NCBI RefSeq assembly: GCF_009908285.1
Contig: NZ_JAAARM010000018.1
Span: 62,001-126,000 of the forward strand
Direction: 5' to 3'
Source of the DNA: Pseudomonas sp. Fl4BN1
GTDB lineage: Bacteria; Pseudomonadota; Gammaproteobacteria; Pseudomonadales; Pseudomonadaceae
DNA length: 64,000 nucleotides
Numbering within the stretch: position 1 is the first letter of the stretch; every line of letters starts with the position of its first letter. Both the position numbers and the translations under genes were made by a program. Below the pieces are notes generated by a model. That model saw only the letters and a program-made list of their open reading frames with translations, made no database searches and had not been told where the DNA came from. This document shows positions 7,464 through 15,878 of the stretch, in pieces.

Positions 7464-8624
7464 ATGCCCATTGCCAAGAAAACCGTCGTGACCGCAACCC
7501 TGCTTCTGGGCCTCATCGCCGGTGCGGTGTGGCTGCTGAACAAGCCGGCCGCGACCAAGCTGGCCGCTCCCACGGCGATTCCGGTGCGGGTGGTACAAGT
7601 GATCCAGCAGGACGTACCGCGCTACACCAGCGGTATCGGCTCGGTGTTGTCGCTGCACAGCGTGATCATTCGCCCCCAAGTGGATGGCATTCTCACCAGG
7701 TTACTGGTCAAGGAAGGACAACTGGTCAAGACCGGCGATCTGCTGGCGACCATCGATGACCGCTCGATCCGGGCCAACCTGGATCAGGCTCGGGCCCAAC
7801 TGGCACAAAACCAGGCCCAGTTGCAGGTGGCGCAGATCAACCTCAAGCGCTACAAGCTGCTGTCGGTGGATGACGGCATCTCGAAGCAGACCTACGACCA
7901 GCAAGTGGCACTGGTCAATCAGCTCAACGCCACGGCCCAGGGTAACCAGGCCGCCATCGACGCCGCCCAGGTGCAACTCTCCTACACCCAGATCCGCTCC
8001 CCCGTCACGGGCCGGGTGGGGATTCGTAGCGTGGACGAAGGCAATTTCCTGCGCATGACCGATACCCAGGGCCTGTTCTCGGTGACCCAGATCGACCCCA
8101 TTGCCGTGGAATTTTCCCTGCCCCAGCAAATGCTGCCGACCCTGCAGCAACTGATCCGCGCCCAGGACCCGGCAACGGTCAAGGTCTACCTCGGCGCCGA
8201 CAGCAACAATGCCGGAGCCTTGCTGGGCAACGGCCACCTGACCCTGATCGACAACCAGATCAACGCCGGCACCGGCACCATCCGCGCCAAGGCGGAATTC
8301 GACAACGCCCAACAGAAGCTCTGGCCCGGGCAATTGGTCACGGTAAAGATCCAGACCGCGCTGGATCAGGGCGCCCTGACCGTGCCACCCACGGTGGTCC
8401 AACGTGGCCTGGATCAGCACTTCGTGTTCCGGGTCAAAGACCAGCAGGTGGAAACCGTGCCGGTGCAGGTGGTCTATCAGGACAGTGGCCTGAACATCAT
8501 TTCCGGGGTCCAGGCCGGCGATGTGCTGGTCAGTGATGGCCAGTCGCGGCTCAAGCCCGGCTCCCAGGTCCAGGTGCTGAGTGACCCGCCACAAGTGGTG
8601 CAGGCCGAGGAGCCAACGCCATGA
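7464..8624 (+). CDS. RND efflux periplasmic adaptor (membrane-fusion) subunit
   Basis: Periplasmic adaptor linking an inner-membrane RND pump to an outer-membrane channel. The N-terminus has a basic start and hydrophobic stretch (VVTATLLLGLIAGAVWLL). Then come the lipoyl/barrel-sandwich halves (VIIRPQVDGILTRLLVKEGQ and IRSPVTGRVGIRSVDEGNF) flanking an alpha-helical hairpin (RANLDQARAQLAQNQAQLQV), then the beta-barrel and membrane-proximal domains. About 386 residues, normal for the MdtA/MuxA-like branch. I took ATG 7464 because the hydrophobic signal follows at once; ATG 7422 in frame is possible and neither has a clear ribosome site. The stop overlaps the permease start (ATGA), so the two are translationally coupled. 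Substrate unknown. Confidence 0.93.
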   Translation: MPIAKKTVVTATLLLGLIAGAVWLLNKPAATKLAAPTAIPVRVVQVIQQDVPRYTSGIGSVLSLHSVIIRPQVDGILTRLLVKEGQLVKTGDLLATIDDRSIRANLDQARAQLAQNQAQLQVAQINLKRYKLLSVDDGISKQTYDQQVALVNQLNATAQGNQAAIDAAQVQLSYTQIRSPVTGRVGIRSVDEGNFLRMTDTQGLFSVTQIDPIAVEFSLPQQMLPTLQQLIRAQDPATVKVYLGADSNNAGALLGNGHLTLIDNQINAGTGTIRAKAEFDNAQQKLWPGQLVTVKIQTALDQGALTVPPTVVQRGLDQHFVFRVKDQQVETVPVQVVYQDSGLNIISGVQAGDVLVSDGQSRLKPGSQVQVLSDPPQVVQAEEPTP

Positions 8625-11600
8625 AGGGCCGGGGTTCCCTATCCGCTTGGTGCATCGACCATCCGGTCGCCACCGTCCTGCTGACCTTCGCCCTGGTGCT
8701 GCTGGGCGCCATCGCCTTTCCGCGTCTGCCGGTGGCGCCCTTGCCAGAGGCCGAGTTCCCGACCATCCAGGTCTCGGCCTCCCTGCCCGGGGCCAGCCCG
8801 GACACCATGGCCTCTTCGGTGGCCACGCCCCTGGAAGTGCAGTTCAGTGCCATTCCCGGCATGACCCAGATGACCTCCAGCAGCGCCCTGGGCTCATCTC
8901 TGCTGACCCTGCAGTTCACCCTGAACAAGAGCATCGACACCGCTGCCCAGGAAGTCCAGGCGGCGATCAACACCGCTGCCGGCAAGCTGCCCAAGGACAT
9001 GCCCACGCTGCCCACTTGGAAGAAGGTCAACCCGGCGGACAGCCCGGTGCTGATCCTCAGCATCAGTTCGACGCAGATGCCCGGCACCGAGCTGAGCGAC
9101 TACGCGGAAACCCTGCTGGCCCGACAGATCAGCCAGATCGACGGCGTCGGCCAGATCAACATTACCGGCCAGCAGCGACCGGCGATCCGGGTCCAGGCCT
9201 CGGCGGACAAGCTGGCGGCCATCGGCCTGACCTTGGCCGATATTCGCCTGGCGATCCAGCAGACCAGCCTCAATCTGGCCAAGGGCGCGCTGTACGGCGA
9301 GTCGAGCATCTCGACCCTGTCCACCAACGACCAGTTGTTCCACCCCGAGGAATACGGCCAGTTGATCGTCTCCTACAAGGACGGCGCGCCGGTGCACTTG
9401 CAAGACGTGGCACGAGTGGTCAACGGCTCCGAAGACGCCTACGTCCAGGCCTGGTCCGGTAACCAGCCCGGGGTCAACCTGGTGATCTCGCGCCAGCCGG
9501 GGGCCAACATCGTCGATACGGTGGACCGGATCCAGGCCGCCCTGCCGGGCCTGGAGGCAATGCTCCCGGCCTCGGTACAGGTCCAGGTGCTGGTGGACCG
9601 CACCCAGACCATCCGTGCCTCGCTGCACGAAGTGGAAATAACCCTGCTGATCGCTGTGCTGCTGGTGGTGGCGGTAATGGCGCTGTTTCTGCGCCAGTGG
9701 TCGGCAACCATGATTGTCTCCGCGGTGCTGGGGGTGTCCCTGACCGCCAGCTTCGCCCTGATGTATGTGATGGGCTTCAGCCTGAACAACCTGACCCTGG
9801 TGGCCATCGTCATCGCCGTGGGGTTTGTGGTGGACGATGCCATCGTCGTGGTGGAGAACATCCACCGCCACCTGGAGGCCGGCGACGGCATGCGCGAGGC
9901 CGCGATCAAGGGTGCCGGGGAGATCGGCTTCACCGTGGTATCGATCAGTTTCTCGCTGGTGGCGGCGTTCATTCCCCTGCTGTTCATGGGGGGCGTGGTG
10001 GGCCGGCTGTTCAAGGAGTTCGCCCTGACCGCAACCTCGACCATCATGATTTCGGTGGTGGTCTCACTGACCCTGGCGCCGACCCTGGCAGCACTGTTCA
10101 TGCGGGTGCCAGTCCATCCAGAACACGCCAAACCGGGCTTCGGCGAGCGCCTGCTGGCCCTCTACGAGCGCGGCCTGCGCAAAGCCCTGGCCCATCAGAA
10201 ACTGATGCTGGGAATATTCGCCCTGACCCTGAGCATGGCCGTAGCGGGCTATATCCTGATTCCCAAGGGCTTCTTCCCGATTCAGGACACCGGCTTCGTG
10301 CTCGGCACCACCGAAGCGGCGGCGGACATCTCCTACCCGGACATGGTGAAGAAGCACCAGGCGCTGGCCGAGATCGTCGCCGCCGATCCAGCGGTGCAGG
10401 CCTTCTCTCATTCAGTGGGGGTTTCCGGCAGCAACCAGACCATCGCCAACGGCCGCTTCTGGATCTCGCTGAAAAATCGTGGCGACCGGGACGTCTCGGC
10501 CAGCGCCTTTATCGACCGCATCCGCCCGCAACTGATGAAGGTGCCCGGCATCGTTCTCTACCTGCGGGCCGGCCAGGACATCAACCTCAGCTCTGGCCCC
10601 AGCCGTGCCCAGTACCAGTACGTGCTGAAAAGCAACGACGGCCCGACCCTGAGCACCTGGACCCAGCGCCTGACCGAAAAGCTACGCAGCAACCCGGCCT
10701 TCCGCGATATTTCCAACGACCTGCAACTGGGGGGCAGCATCACTCACATCAACATCGACCGAGTCGCCGCTGCCCGTTTCGGCCTGACCGCCAGCGATGT
10801 CGACGAAGCGCTGTACGACGCCTTCGGCCAACGTCAGATCAACGAGTTCCAGACCGAGATCAACCAGTACAACGTGATCCTCGAACTCGACACCCAGCAA
10901 CGGGGCAAGGCCGAAAGCCTCAACTATTTCTACCTGCGCTCGCCGCTGACCGGGGAAATGGTCCCGTTGTCGGCCCTGGCGCGTTTCGATGCCCCCACCA
11001 TCGGCCCGCTGTCGATCGCCCACGACGGTATGTTCCCGGCAGCCAACCTGTCGTTCAACCTGGCTCCGGGCGTAGCCCTGGGCGATGCGGTGATCATGCT
11101 CAACCAGGCCAAGAGCGAGATCGGCATGCCGGCGGCCATCAGTGGCAACTTCCAGGGCGCGGCCCAGGCCTTCCAGAGTTCCCTGGCCAGCCAGCCGTAC
11201 CTGATCCTTGCCGCGCTGGTGGCGGTCTACATCATTCTCGGGGTGCTGTACGAAAGCTTCGTGCATCCGCTGACGATCATTTCCACCCTGCCCTCGGCGG
11301 GGCTCGGCGCCTTGCTCATGCTCTGGCTCTGCGGCCAGGATTTTTCCATCATGGCGCTGATTGGCCTGGTGCTGCTGATCGGCATCGTCAAGAAGAACGG
11401 CATTCTGATGATCGACTTCGCCCTGGAGGCCCAGCGCAACCGCGGCCTGCCCCCGGAAGAGGCGATCTACCAGGCCTGCATCACCCGGTTCCGGCCGATC
11501 ATCATGACCACCCTCGCCGCCTTGCTGGGCGCGCTGCCGCTGATGCTCGGCTACGGCACCGGCGCCGAGCTGCGCCAACCCCTGGGCATCGCCGTGGTCG

Positions 11601-11716
11601 GCGGCTTGCTGGTCAGCCAGGCACTGACGCTGTTCACCACGCCGGTCATATACTTGTGGCTTGAGCGGCTGTTCCACCGGCCCCAGCCGGCCCTTTCGCC
11701 GGCCACCCATACCTGA
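8621..11716 (+). CDS. RND efflux permease (HAE1, MdtB/MdtC/MuxB-like)
   Basis: Proton-driven inner-membrane pump that expels amphiphilic compounds. The 1031 residues show the RND pattern: a first transmembrane segment near residue 12, a large periplasmic loop, TM segments near 335-500, a second loop, and TM segments near 850-1020. The proton-relay aspartate pair is present in TM4 (GFVVDDAIVVVENIHRH), which marks the HAE drug branch rather than the heavy-metal branch. It overlaps the adaptor gene by four bases. No outer-membrane factor gene follows; a shared OprM/TolC-like channel encoded elsewhere is presumably used. A response regulator starts nine bases downstream, so pump and regulator are probably co-transcribed. 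Confidence 0.95.
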   Translation: MKGRGSLSAWCIDHPVATVLLTFALVLLGAIAFPRLPVAPLPEAEFPTIQVSASLPGASPDTMASSVATPLEVQFSAIPGMTQMTSSSALGSSLLTLQFTLNKSIDTAAQEVQAAINTAAGKLPKDMPTLPTWKKVNPADSPVLILSISSTQMPGTELSDYAETLLARQISQIDGVGQINITGQQRPAIRVQASADKLAAIGLTLADIRLAIQQTSLNLAKGALYGESSISTLSTNDQLFHPEEYGQLIVSYKDGAPVHLQDVARVVNGSEDAYVQAWSGNQPGVNLVISRQPGANIVDTVDRIQAALPGLEAMLPASVQVQVLVDRTQTIRASLHEVEITLLIAVLLVVAVMALFLRQWSATMIVSAVLGVSLTASFALMYVMGFSLNNLTLVAIVIAVGFVVDDAIVVVENIHRHLEAGDGMREAAIKGAGEIGFTVVSISFSLVAAFIPLLFMGGVVGRLFKEFALTATSTIMISVVVSLTLAPTLAALFMRVPVHPEHAKPGFGERLLALYERGLRKALAHQKLMLGIFALTLSMAVAGYILIPKGFFPIQDTGFVLGTTEAAADISYPDMVKKHQALAEIVAADPAVQAFSHSVGVSGSNQTIANGRFWISLKNRGDRDVSASAFIDRIRPQLMKVPGIVLYLRAGQDINLSSGPSRAQYQYVLKSNDGPTLSTWTQRLTEKLRSNPAFRDISNDLQLGGSITHINIDRVAAARFGLTASDVDEALYDAFGQRQINEFQTEINQYNVILELDTQQRGKAESLNYFYLRSPLTGEMVPLSALARFDAPTIGPLSIAHDGMFPAANLSFNLAPGVALGDAVIMLNQAKSEIGMPAAISGNFQGAAQAFQSSLASQPYLILAALVAVYIILGVLYESFVHPLTIISTLPSAGLGALLMLWLCGQDFSIMALIGLVLLIGIVKKNGILMIDFALEAQRNRGLPPEEAIYQACITRFRPIIMTTLAALLGALPLMLGYGTGAELRQPLGIAVVGGLLVSQALTLFTTPVIYLWLERLFHRPQPALSPATHT

Positions 11717-11724
11717 GGCGGGTC

Positions 11725-12402
11725 ATGCGCGTTCTGATAATCGAAGACGAAGAAAAAACCGCGGACTACCTGCATCGCGGACTGACCGAACAAGGCTACA
11801 CCGTGGATCTGGCCCGGGACGGCGTCGAAGGCCTGCACCTGGCCCTGGAAAGCGACTACGCGGTGATTGTGCTCGACGTAATGCTACCGGGCCTGGACGG
11901 CTTTGGCGTGCTGCGGGCGTTGCGCGCACGCAAGCAGACCCCGGTCATCATGCTCACCGCACGCGAGCGGGTCGAAGACCGGATCAAGGGCCTGCGCGAT
12001 GGCGCCGACGATTACCTGGGCAAGCCCTTTTCCTTCCTCGAACTGGTCGCCCGGCTGCAAGCCCTGACGCGCCGCAGCGGCGGCCACGAACCCGTGCAGA
12101 TCAGCATCGCCGACCTGTGGATCGACCTGATCAGCCGCAAGGCCAGCCGCGCCGGCAGCCGCCTCGACCTGACCGCCAAGGAGTTTTCCCTGCTCAGCGT
12201 ACTGGCTCGGCGCCAGGGCGAGATCCTGTCCAAGACCGCGATTGCCGAGATGGTCTGGGACATCAATTTCGACAGCGACGCAAATGTCGTCGAAGTGGCG
12301 ATCAAGCGCCTGCGGGCCAAGCTCGACGGGCCTTTCGAGCAGAAGCTGCTGCACACCATCCGCGGCATGGGCTATGTGCTGGAGAATCGCAGTGCCGAGT
12401 AA
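11725..12402 (+). CDS. OmpR-family response regulator (CopR/IrlR-like)
   Basis: DNA-binding response regulator of 225 residues. The receiver (1-115) has the acidic pair IIEDEEK, phospho-acceptor Asp in VIVLDVMLPGLDGFG, the Thr in IMLTARE and the Lys in YLGKPF. The winged helix (about 130-222) ends with the OmpR pattern DANVVEVAIKRLRAKLD and HTIRGMGYVLE. It is closest in style to regulators of heavy-metal responses (CopR, CzcR, IrlR). It starts 9 bases after the RND permease stop and overlaps the kinase gene by 11 bases. The most likely target is the promoter ahead of 7464; no clear operator was spotted there. Confidence 0.93.
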   Translation: MRVLIIEDEEKTADYLHRGLTEQGYTVDLARDGVEGLHLALESDYAVIVLDVMLPGLDGFGVLRALRARKQTPVIMLTARERVEDRIKGLRDGADDYLGKPFSFLELVARLQALTRRSGGHEPVQISIADLWIDLISRKASRAGSRLDLTAKEFSLLSVLARRQGEILSKTAIAEMVWDINFDSDANVVEVAIKRLRAKLDGPFEQKLLHTIRGMGYVLENRSAE

Positions 12403-13756
12403 CTCCATCGCCCTGCGCCTGAGCGGGCTGTTCACCCTGGTGGCGCTGTTGATCTTCCTGCTGATTGGCGGGGCGCTGTATCAGCAAGTGGACAAGGGCC
12501 TGGGGCTGTTGCCGGAAGCCGAACTGGATGCGCGCTACAGCGTGCTGGAGTCGGCCCTGACCCGCTACGGCAACCTCGAGCACTGGGCCAAGATCACCAG
12601 CAAGCTCAAGTTGCTGAGCGAAGAAGACAAACGCATCCGCTTCTGGGCGGTGAGTGGTGATGCGAATTATGAGTACGGCAACCCCGACCCGCAGATCCGC
12701 CAACTTGCCCAAGGCCCACTGGGCATGCGCGACCTGACCCTGAGCGATCACCCCTACCCGTTGAAGGTCCTGGTCAGTCAGCTATCGGCCAAGGAGCAGC
12801 GGCCTGCCCTGCGCTTCCTGATTGCCATCGACACCGATGCCTTCCATCAGACCCAGCATCAGCTGCTGATGGCCCTGATCGGCCTGGCCATCGTCGGCGT
12901 ATTGCTGGCCTCAGCCCTGGGTTACTGGGTGGCGCGGATCGGTCTCAAGCCACTGATCAAGCTGTCCCAGGAAGCCCAGCGCCTGGCACCGCCACGACTC
13001 TCGGGGCGCCTGCAACTGTCGCCCCTGCCACCGGAATTGAGCCAGTTCGTCAACTCCTTCAACTCCACCCTGGAGCGGGTCGAGCAGGCTTACTCACGCC
13101 TGGAATCCTTCAACGCCGACGTCGCCCATGAACTGCGCTCGCCACTGACCAACCTGATCGGCCAGACCCAGGTGGCACTGACCCGGGGACGCTCGGCGGA
13201 GCATTACTTCGAAGTGCTGCAATCCAACCTCGAAGAGCTCGAGCGGTTGCGCTCGATCATCAATGACATGCTGTTCCTCGCCAGCGCCGACCAAGGCAGC
13301 AAGGCCACCAAGCTCACCAGCACCTCCCTGGCACTGGAAGTCGCGACGACCCTGGACTATCTGGACTTCATCCTTGAAGACGCCCAAGTCAGGGTCGAGG
13401 TCCAGGGCGATGCCCAGGTGCGGATCGAGATTGCCCATCTGCGTCGGGCGCTGATCAATCTGCTGAGCAATGCCGTGCAGCACACGGCGGCAGGAGAGGT
13501 GATCCAGGTCCGCATCGAGGTTCACCAGGAGCAAGTGGCAATAGCCGTGAGCAATCCGGGCCAGAGCATCGCCAGTGAACACCTGCCCCGATTGTTCGAG
13601 CGCTTCTACCGGGTCGATGCCTCGCGCAGTAACAGTGGCGCCAACCACGGCCTGGGGCTGGCCATCGTCAAGGCCATCGCCTTGATGCACGGTGGCGATG
13701 TCTTCGTGCGCAGCGAGCAGGGCATCAATACCTTCGGCCTGTACCTGCCTCTCTGA
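12392..13756 (+). CDS. Sensor histidine kinase (heavy-metal-sensor family)
   Basis: Membrane histidine kinase partner of the preceding regulator. About 454 residues: TM1 (LFTLVALLIFLLIGGALY), a periplasmic sensor of roughly 130 residues, TM2 (LLMALIGLAIVGVLLASALG), a HAMP linker, a dimerisation domain with the phospho-accepting His in ADVAHELRSPLTNLIG, and an ATPase domain with N box ALINLLSNAVQH, NPG box and GANHGLGLAIV. The pattern matches the CusS/CopS/IrlS group. Start is the GTG at 12392, inside the regulator gene, which fits translational coupling; a longer frame to 12242 would overlap far too much. The sensor domain does not show an obvious His/Met-rich metal site by eye. Confidence 0.92.
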   Translation: MPSNSIALRLSGLFTLVALLIFLLIGGALYQQVDKGLGLLPEAELDARYSVLESALTRYGNLEHWAKITSKLKLLSEEDKRIRFWAVSGDANYEYGNPDPQIRQLAQGPLGMRDLTLSDHPYPLKVLVSQLSAKEQRPALRFLIAIDTDAFHQTQHQLLMALIGLAIVGVLLASALGYWVARIGLKPLIKLSQEAQRLAPPRLSGRLQLSPLPPELSQFVNSFNSTLERVEQAYSRLESFNADVAHELRSPLTNLIGQTQVALTRGRSAEHYFEVLQSNLEELERLRSIINDMLFLASADQGSKATKLTSTSLALEVATTLDYLDFILEDAQVRVEVQGDAQVRIEIAHLRRALINLLSNAVQHTAAGEVIQVRIEVHQEQVAIAVSNPGQSIASEHLPRLFERFYRVDASRSNSGANHGLGLAIVKAIALMHGGDVFVRSEQGINTFGLYLPL

Positions 13757-13760
13757 CTCG

Positions 13761-13792
13761 GGATTCTCGGATTCTCGGATTCTCGGATTCTG
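13761..13792. repeat. Tandem octamer repeat, four copies
   Basis: GGATTCTC is repeated three times and followed by GGATTCTG without interruption, four units of 8 bases. It starts four bases after the kinase stop codon and runs into the REPIN at 13792. Such short perfect repeats are prone to slippage, but here it lies outside coding sequence. Confidence 0.85.
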
Positions 13793-13873
13793 TAGGAGCC
13801 GGCTTGCCGGCGAAGGCGTCAACACATCCGGTGCAAGACGATATGGCGCGTTCGCTGGCAAGCCAGCTCCTAC
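13792..13873. repeat. REPIN (two inverted REP arms)
   Basis: The left arm GTAGGAGCCGGCTTGCCGGC (continuing GAA, 13792-13814) and the right arm ending AAGCCAGCTCCTAC at 13873 are inverted copies of the common Pseudomonas REP. They enclose about 35 bases including AACACATCCGG. This is a typical mobile REP doublet between genes. It follows the tandem octamers and lies upstream of the small secreted protein gene. Confidence 0.88.
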
Positions 13874-13998
13874 AAGACAGCGCCAACTGTTGTTTTTTCT
13901 GTAACAGTCCTTATCCTGTTCGGCTCTTTTTCCAGCAGCCTCGTGGTTATATTTTTGTCGCACCGAATTGAACTTGCTCTGCAAGAAGGTCTTCAGAA

Positions 13999-14223
13999 AT
14001 GTCCAACAGTATGGGTATTGCCAGCGCCTTTGTTTTGTCCTCCCTGTTCGTGGCGCCAATGGCCATGGCCGAAGAATCCCAGGGATTCGTGGCGAGAAAT
14101 GCCGCACGCGCCGCCGCCTTCGAACAAGCACAGATCGCCCAGGCCACCCAGCAGCAAAACAGTCAGCAAGCCCAGAAGATCACTGCCGAGCACAGCAAGA
14201 CGGATGCTCAGAAAGACAGTTGA
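13999..14223 (+). CDS. Small secreted Gln/Ala-rich protein
   Basis: A 74-residue protein with a convincing Sec signal peptide (GIASAFVLSSLFVAPMAMA, cleavage before EES). The mature part is short, Ala/Gln-rich and probably helical (AQIAQATQQQNSQQAQK), with a Lys/Asp-rich end. No family is recognised. It has its own rho-independent terminator 66 bases downstream and lies between an RND/two-component operon and an OprD porin. The porin has its own ribosome site after the terminator, so this is likely a one-gene transcript. Periplasmic location is inferred from the signal. Confidence 0.7.
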   Translation: MSNSMGIASAFVLSSLFVAPMAMAEESQGFVARNAARAAAFEQAQIAQATQQQNSQQAQKITAEHSKTDAQKDS

Positions 14224-14288
14224 TCCGCGATACCGACTCGTTTCCCTCGACAACTTCTCTGCTTTCAACCCTGGAGCAAGTTGTCTTA

Positions 14289-14316
14289 AAGCCGCTGACT
14301 TCAGCGGCTTTTTTTT
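14289..14316 (+). terminator. Rho-independent terminator after the small secreted gene
   Basis: AAGCCGCTGA and TCAGCGGCTT form a 10-bp stem around CT, followed by eight further T residues. It separates the small secreted gene from the OprD-family gene. Confidence 0.93.
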
Positions 14317-14413
14317 GCCGTGGAGAAACCCTCGGCAAATTCGTCATGCATAGAACAAGCAACAACCGAATTCACAATAAAAAATCATGTTCATTCACCA
14401 AAGGAGCTACACG

Positions 14414-15739
14414 TTGTTCAGGACCTCACTGAAAATCAGTCCACTGTTCATTGCAATCGCTGCAACGATCCCTTCATTGGGCCAAGCCGCCGAGGAGGCC
14501 AATGCCGAGGGTTTCGTCGCCGGTTCGAGCCTCAAGCTCAATGCCCGCAACTACTACATGAATCGCAACCGGCACCAGCAAGCCGATGACAACATCGAGT
14601 GGGGCCAGGGTTTCCTCGGTGTCTTCGAGTCCGGCTACACCCAGGGCACCGTGGGATTCGGCCTGGATGCCAACGCCATGCTCGGCCTCAAGCTGGACGG
14701 CGGAGGCGGCACCACCAAATCGAGCATCCTGCCCCTCAGCGAGGATGGCCAGCACAAGGCGCCCGGCTCGTTCTCCACCGCCGGTGCCACCTTGAAGATG
14801 CGAGCCTTCGATACCGAACTCAAAGCCGGCGATCTGTTTCTCAACAACCCGGTGATCGCCGGGGGCATGAGCCGCATGCTGCCGCAGACCTTCCGTGGCG
14901 TCAGCCTGACCAACCACAGCTTCGACGGCTGGTTGATCGAAGGCGGCCAGGCCAGCTTCACCAAGCCCTACAACCAGAGCGGTCACAAGCGCATCGGCAC
15001 CTCCTACGGCAACCTGCAAAAAGGTGACGAAAGCCTGCACCTGAATTGGACCGGGGTGGCCTGGAGCGGTGTTCCGGGCCTGACCAGCAGCCTTTATGCC
15101 TCCGAGCTCAAGGACATCTGGAACCAGTACTACTACGACCTGGACTACACCTACGCGCTCAACGATCTGGTCAGCCTCAATCCGGGCCTGCACTTCTATC
15201 ACACCCAGGACACTGGCCAGGCGCTGCTGGGCAACATCGACAACAACACCTACAGCCTGCACTTCACCGTGGGCGTGGGCAGCCACAGCGTCACTGCGGC
15301 CTACCAGCGGGTCAACGGCAACACGCCGTTCGACTACATCGCCCAGGGCGACAGCATCTACCTGGATAACTCCCAGCAGTACTCGGACTTCAACGGCCCC
15401 AACGAGCGCTCCTGGAAGCTCAAGTACGCCTACGATTTTGCCGGCGTCGGCCTGCCGGGCCTGACCTCGGCACTCTCTTACTCCCGGGGCGAGTTGGACC
15501 TGACCAAGGTCGATCCGGCCAGCCGCGGCTATGCCAACTGGTACAGCGCCGACGGCAAGAACGCCAAACACTGGGAACGCGACCTGGATCTCAAGTACGT
15601 GGTGCAAGGCGGCACGGCCAAGGATCTGGCAGTACGCCTGCAGTGGGCCACCAACCGTGGCGGCAACGGTTACGGCGTCGTGGACAACGACACCGATGAA
15701 TATCGGGTGATCATCGACTACCCGATCAATGTGTTCTAA
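14414..15739 (+). CDS. OprD-family outer-membrane porin
   Basis: Substrate-specific outer-membrane channel of the OprD/Opd family, used for uptake of small carboxylates, amino acids or peptides; the exact substrate cannot be read. Signal peptide (LKISPLFIAIAATIPSLGQA), then the family's start EGFVAGSSLKLNARNYYMNR, repeated aromatic amphipathic strands, and a C-terminal strand ending in a terminal Phe (DYPINVF), needed for barrel assembly. I set the start at TTG 14414 because AAGGAG sits seven bases before it; the ATG at 14387 lies upstream of that ribosome site and would add nine residues ahead of the signal peptide. It is monocistronic with its own terminator. Confidence 0.9.
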   Translation: MFRTSLKISPLFIAIAATIPSLGQAAEEANAEGFVAGSSLKLNARNYYMNRNRHQQADDNIEWGQGFLGVFESGYTQGTVGFGLDANAMLGLKLDGGGGTTKSSILPLSEDGQHKAPGSFSTAGATLKMRAFDTELKAGDLFLNNPVIAGGMSRMLPQTFRGVSLTNHSFDGWLIEGGQASFTKPYNQSGHKRIGTSYGNLQKGDESLHLNWTGVAWSGVPGLTSSLYASELKDIWNQYYYDLDYTYALNDLVSLNPGLHFYHTQDTGQALLGNIDNNTYSLHFTVGVGSHSVTAAYQRVNGNTPFDYIAQGDSIYLDNSQQYSDFNGPNERSWKLKYAYDFAGVGLPGLTSALSYSRGELDLTKVDPASRGYANWYSADGKNAKHWERDLDLKYVVQGGTAKDLAVRLQWATNRGGNGYGVVDNDTDEYRVIIDYPINVF

Positions 15740-15752
15740 ACCGCGATGAATG

Positions 15753-15783
15753 AAAGGCCAGCAGGTTTTGCTGGCCTTTTTGT
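15753..15783 (+). terminator. Rho-independent terminator after the OprD-family gene
   Basis: AAGGCCAGCA and TGCTGGCCTT form a 10-bp stem with a GGTTT loop and a trailing T run, 14 bases after the porin stop codon. Confidence 0.92.
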
Positions 15784-15878
15784 TATCTGGGATTTATACA
15801 GGCGCGAAGGCGTGACCAATTTCTGTAGCCCACGTCCACACTAGCCTTGAAAACGTCGACGTAGCAGAAATCAGAACC

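Noticed and set aside
9697..11664. 655-codon open frame on the plus strand
   Set aside because: Out-of-frame shadow of the RND permease; Pro/Arg/Gly-rich with no domain.
13761..13873. Possible CRISPR-like repeats
   Set aside because: Units are only 8 bases without spacers and the palindromes are REP arms.
13692..13904. 70-codon open frame over the kinase end and the REPIN
   Set aside because: Made mostly of repeat sequence; not a gene.
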